DNA of 64,000 nucleotides, taken from the NCBI RefSeq assembly GCF_014647855.1, contig NZ_BMPZ01000002.1, forward strand, positions 1 through 64,000, read 5' to 3'. This document shows, in pieces, positions 63,423-64,000 of this stretch. This DNA comes from Shewanella gelidii. Its GTDB lineage: Bacteria > Pseudomonadota > Gammaproteobacteria > Enterobacterales > Shewanellaceae. How positions within the stretch are numbered: the first letter of the stretch is position 1; every line of letters begins with the position of its first letter. The position numbers were made by a program, and so were the translations under genes. A model generated the notes under the pieces. The model saw nothing but the letters and a program-made list of their open reading frames with translations, was not told the origin of the DNA and ran no database searches.

Positions 63423-64000
63423 ATGGAACATTATTTAAGTTTATTAGTTCGAGCCGTTTTCATTGAAAATATGGCGTTGTCTTTCTTCTTGGGAATGTGT
63501 ACGTTTCTTGCGGTTTCTAAGAAGGTTACGACGGCAATGGGACTCGGTGTGGCTGTTATTGTCGTTCTTGCAATCTCAGTACCTACTAACCAGATTATTT
63601 ACCAAGGTATCTTAGCGCCAGGTGCTCTTGCTTGGGCTGGAGTTCCCGATGCAGATTTGAGCTTCCTAAAGTTCATTACTTTTATCGGTGTGATCGCTGC
63701 TTTAGTGCAAATCCTTGAGATGGCGCTAGATAAGTATTTCCCACCGCTATACAACGCGTTAGGTATTTTCCTACCTTTGATTACGGTGAACTGCGCAATT
63801 TTTGGTGCCGTATCTTTCATGGTTGAGCGTGATTATAACCATATTGAAAGCGTTGTATTTGGTATTGGCTCTGGTGTGGGCTGGGCTTTGGCTATCGTTC
63901 TACTTGCAGGTATTCGCGAGAAGATGAAGTACGCAGATGTTCCTGATGGCTTACGTGGTCTAGGTATTACATTCGTGACTACAGGTTTAATGGCCTTAGG
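63423..64000 (+). CDS. nqrE: Na+-translocating NADH:quinone reductase subunit E (3' end outside window)
   Basis: The reading frame starts at ATG 63423 with AAGGG upstream, four bases after nqrD, and is open to the window end, giving 192 codons. [35 protein letters not shown] and the later [16 protein letters not shown] are NqrE signatures, including the two cysteines of the shared iron-sulfur site. A complete NqrE has about 200 residues, so only a few residues are missing. nqrF should follow. Confidence 0.96.
   Translation, partial: MEHYLSLLVRAVFIENMALSFFLGMCTFLAVSKKVTTAMGLGVAVIVVLAISVPTNQIIYQGILAPGALAWAGVPDADLSFLKFITFIGVIAALVQILEMALDKYFPPLYNALGIFLPLITVNCAIFGAVSFMVERDYNHIESVVFGIGSGVGWALAIVLLAGIREKMKYADVPDGLRGLGITFVTTGLMAL

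Overview
The window is a chromosomal segment of a marine-type gammaproteobacterium, most likely in or near the Alteromonadales. This rests on gene content and on long blocks of gene order shared with Escherichia coli and its relatives: leuS-lptE-holA-nadD-rsfS-rlmH-mrdA-rodA-rlpA-dacA-ybeD-lipB-lipA, miaB-ybeZ-ybeY-corC-lnt, prs-ispE-lolB facing hemA-prfA-prmC-sirB2-sirB1-kdsA, pth-ychF, and yajG-ampG. An Na+-translocating NADH:quinone reductase (nqr) operon and luxS add a marine flavour. No species can be named from the sequence alone.

Layout. 1-900: probable tail of a 5S rRNA gene with its terminator, about 700 empty bases, then an isolated tRNA-Trp. 950-3800: a TPR-SGNH fusion protein divergent from a DUF4382 lipoprotein. 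3.9-4.8 kb: holD-rimI, converging on a long minus-strand block (4.8-18.7 kb) for lipoate synthesis, peptidoglycan elongation (PBP2, RodA, MltB, RlpA, PBP5), ribosome maturation (RlmH, RsfS), NAD synthesis, polymerase III delta, LptE and LeuRS. 18.8-25.5 kb: ybeL, then lnt, corC, ybeY, ybeZ and miaB on the minus strand. 25.7-28.8 kb: ubiF, pth and ychF on the plus strand. 28.9-29.9 kb: an eight-gene tRNA array (Met, Leu, Gln) built by tandem duplication. 30-34.5 kb: a Na/Pi transporter, prs, ispE and lolB. 34.7-41.8 kb: hemA to kdsA, with a DUF819 membrane protein inserted before kdsA. 41.9-54.8 kb: a mosaic of short units: EamA transporter, YHS lipoprotein, DUF3622, an NSS transporter with an overlapping 36-residue small subunit, panE with a VanZ-like protein, yajQ, ampG, a cyclophilin, yajG, DUF2804, rlmG and an AlkB homologue. 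55-59 kb: gcvR, bolA, luxS and an unusual TonB-receptor-like barrel. 59.4-64 kb: nqrA-E, with nqrE cut by the window end.

Functionally the window is dominated by cell-envelope growth (LPS: kdsA, lptE; lipoproteins: lnt, lolB; murein: mrdA, rodA, mltB, rlpA, dacA, ampG), translation (tRNAs, leuS, prfA, prmC, miaB, pth, rsfS, rlmH, rlmG, ybeY, rimI) and cofactors (lipoate, NAD, heme, ubiquinone). I see no prophage, insertion sequence, CRISPR array or defence island, and no convincing undescribed multi-gene system. The items most worth a second look are the tRNA array with the scar of a lost tRNA-Met, the unlisted NSS small subunit, the TPR-SGNH fusion, the receptor with an atypical plug, and the many TTG start codons.
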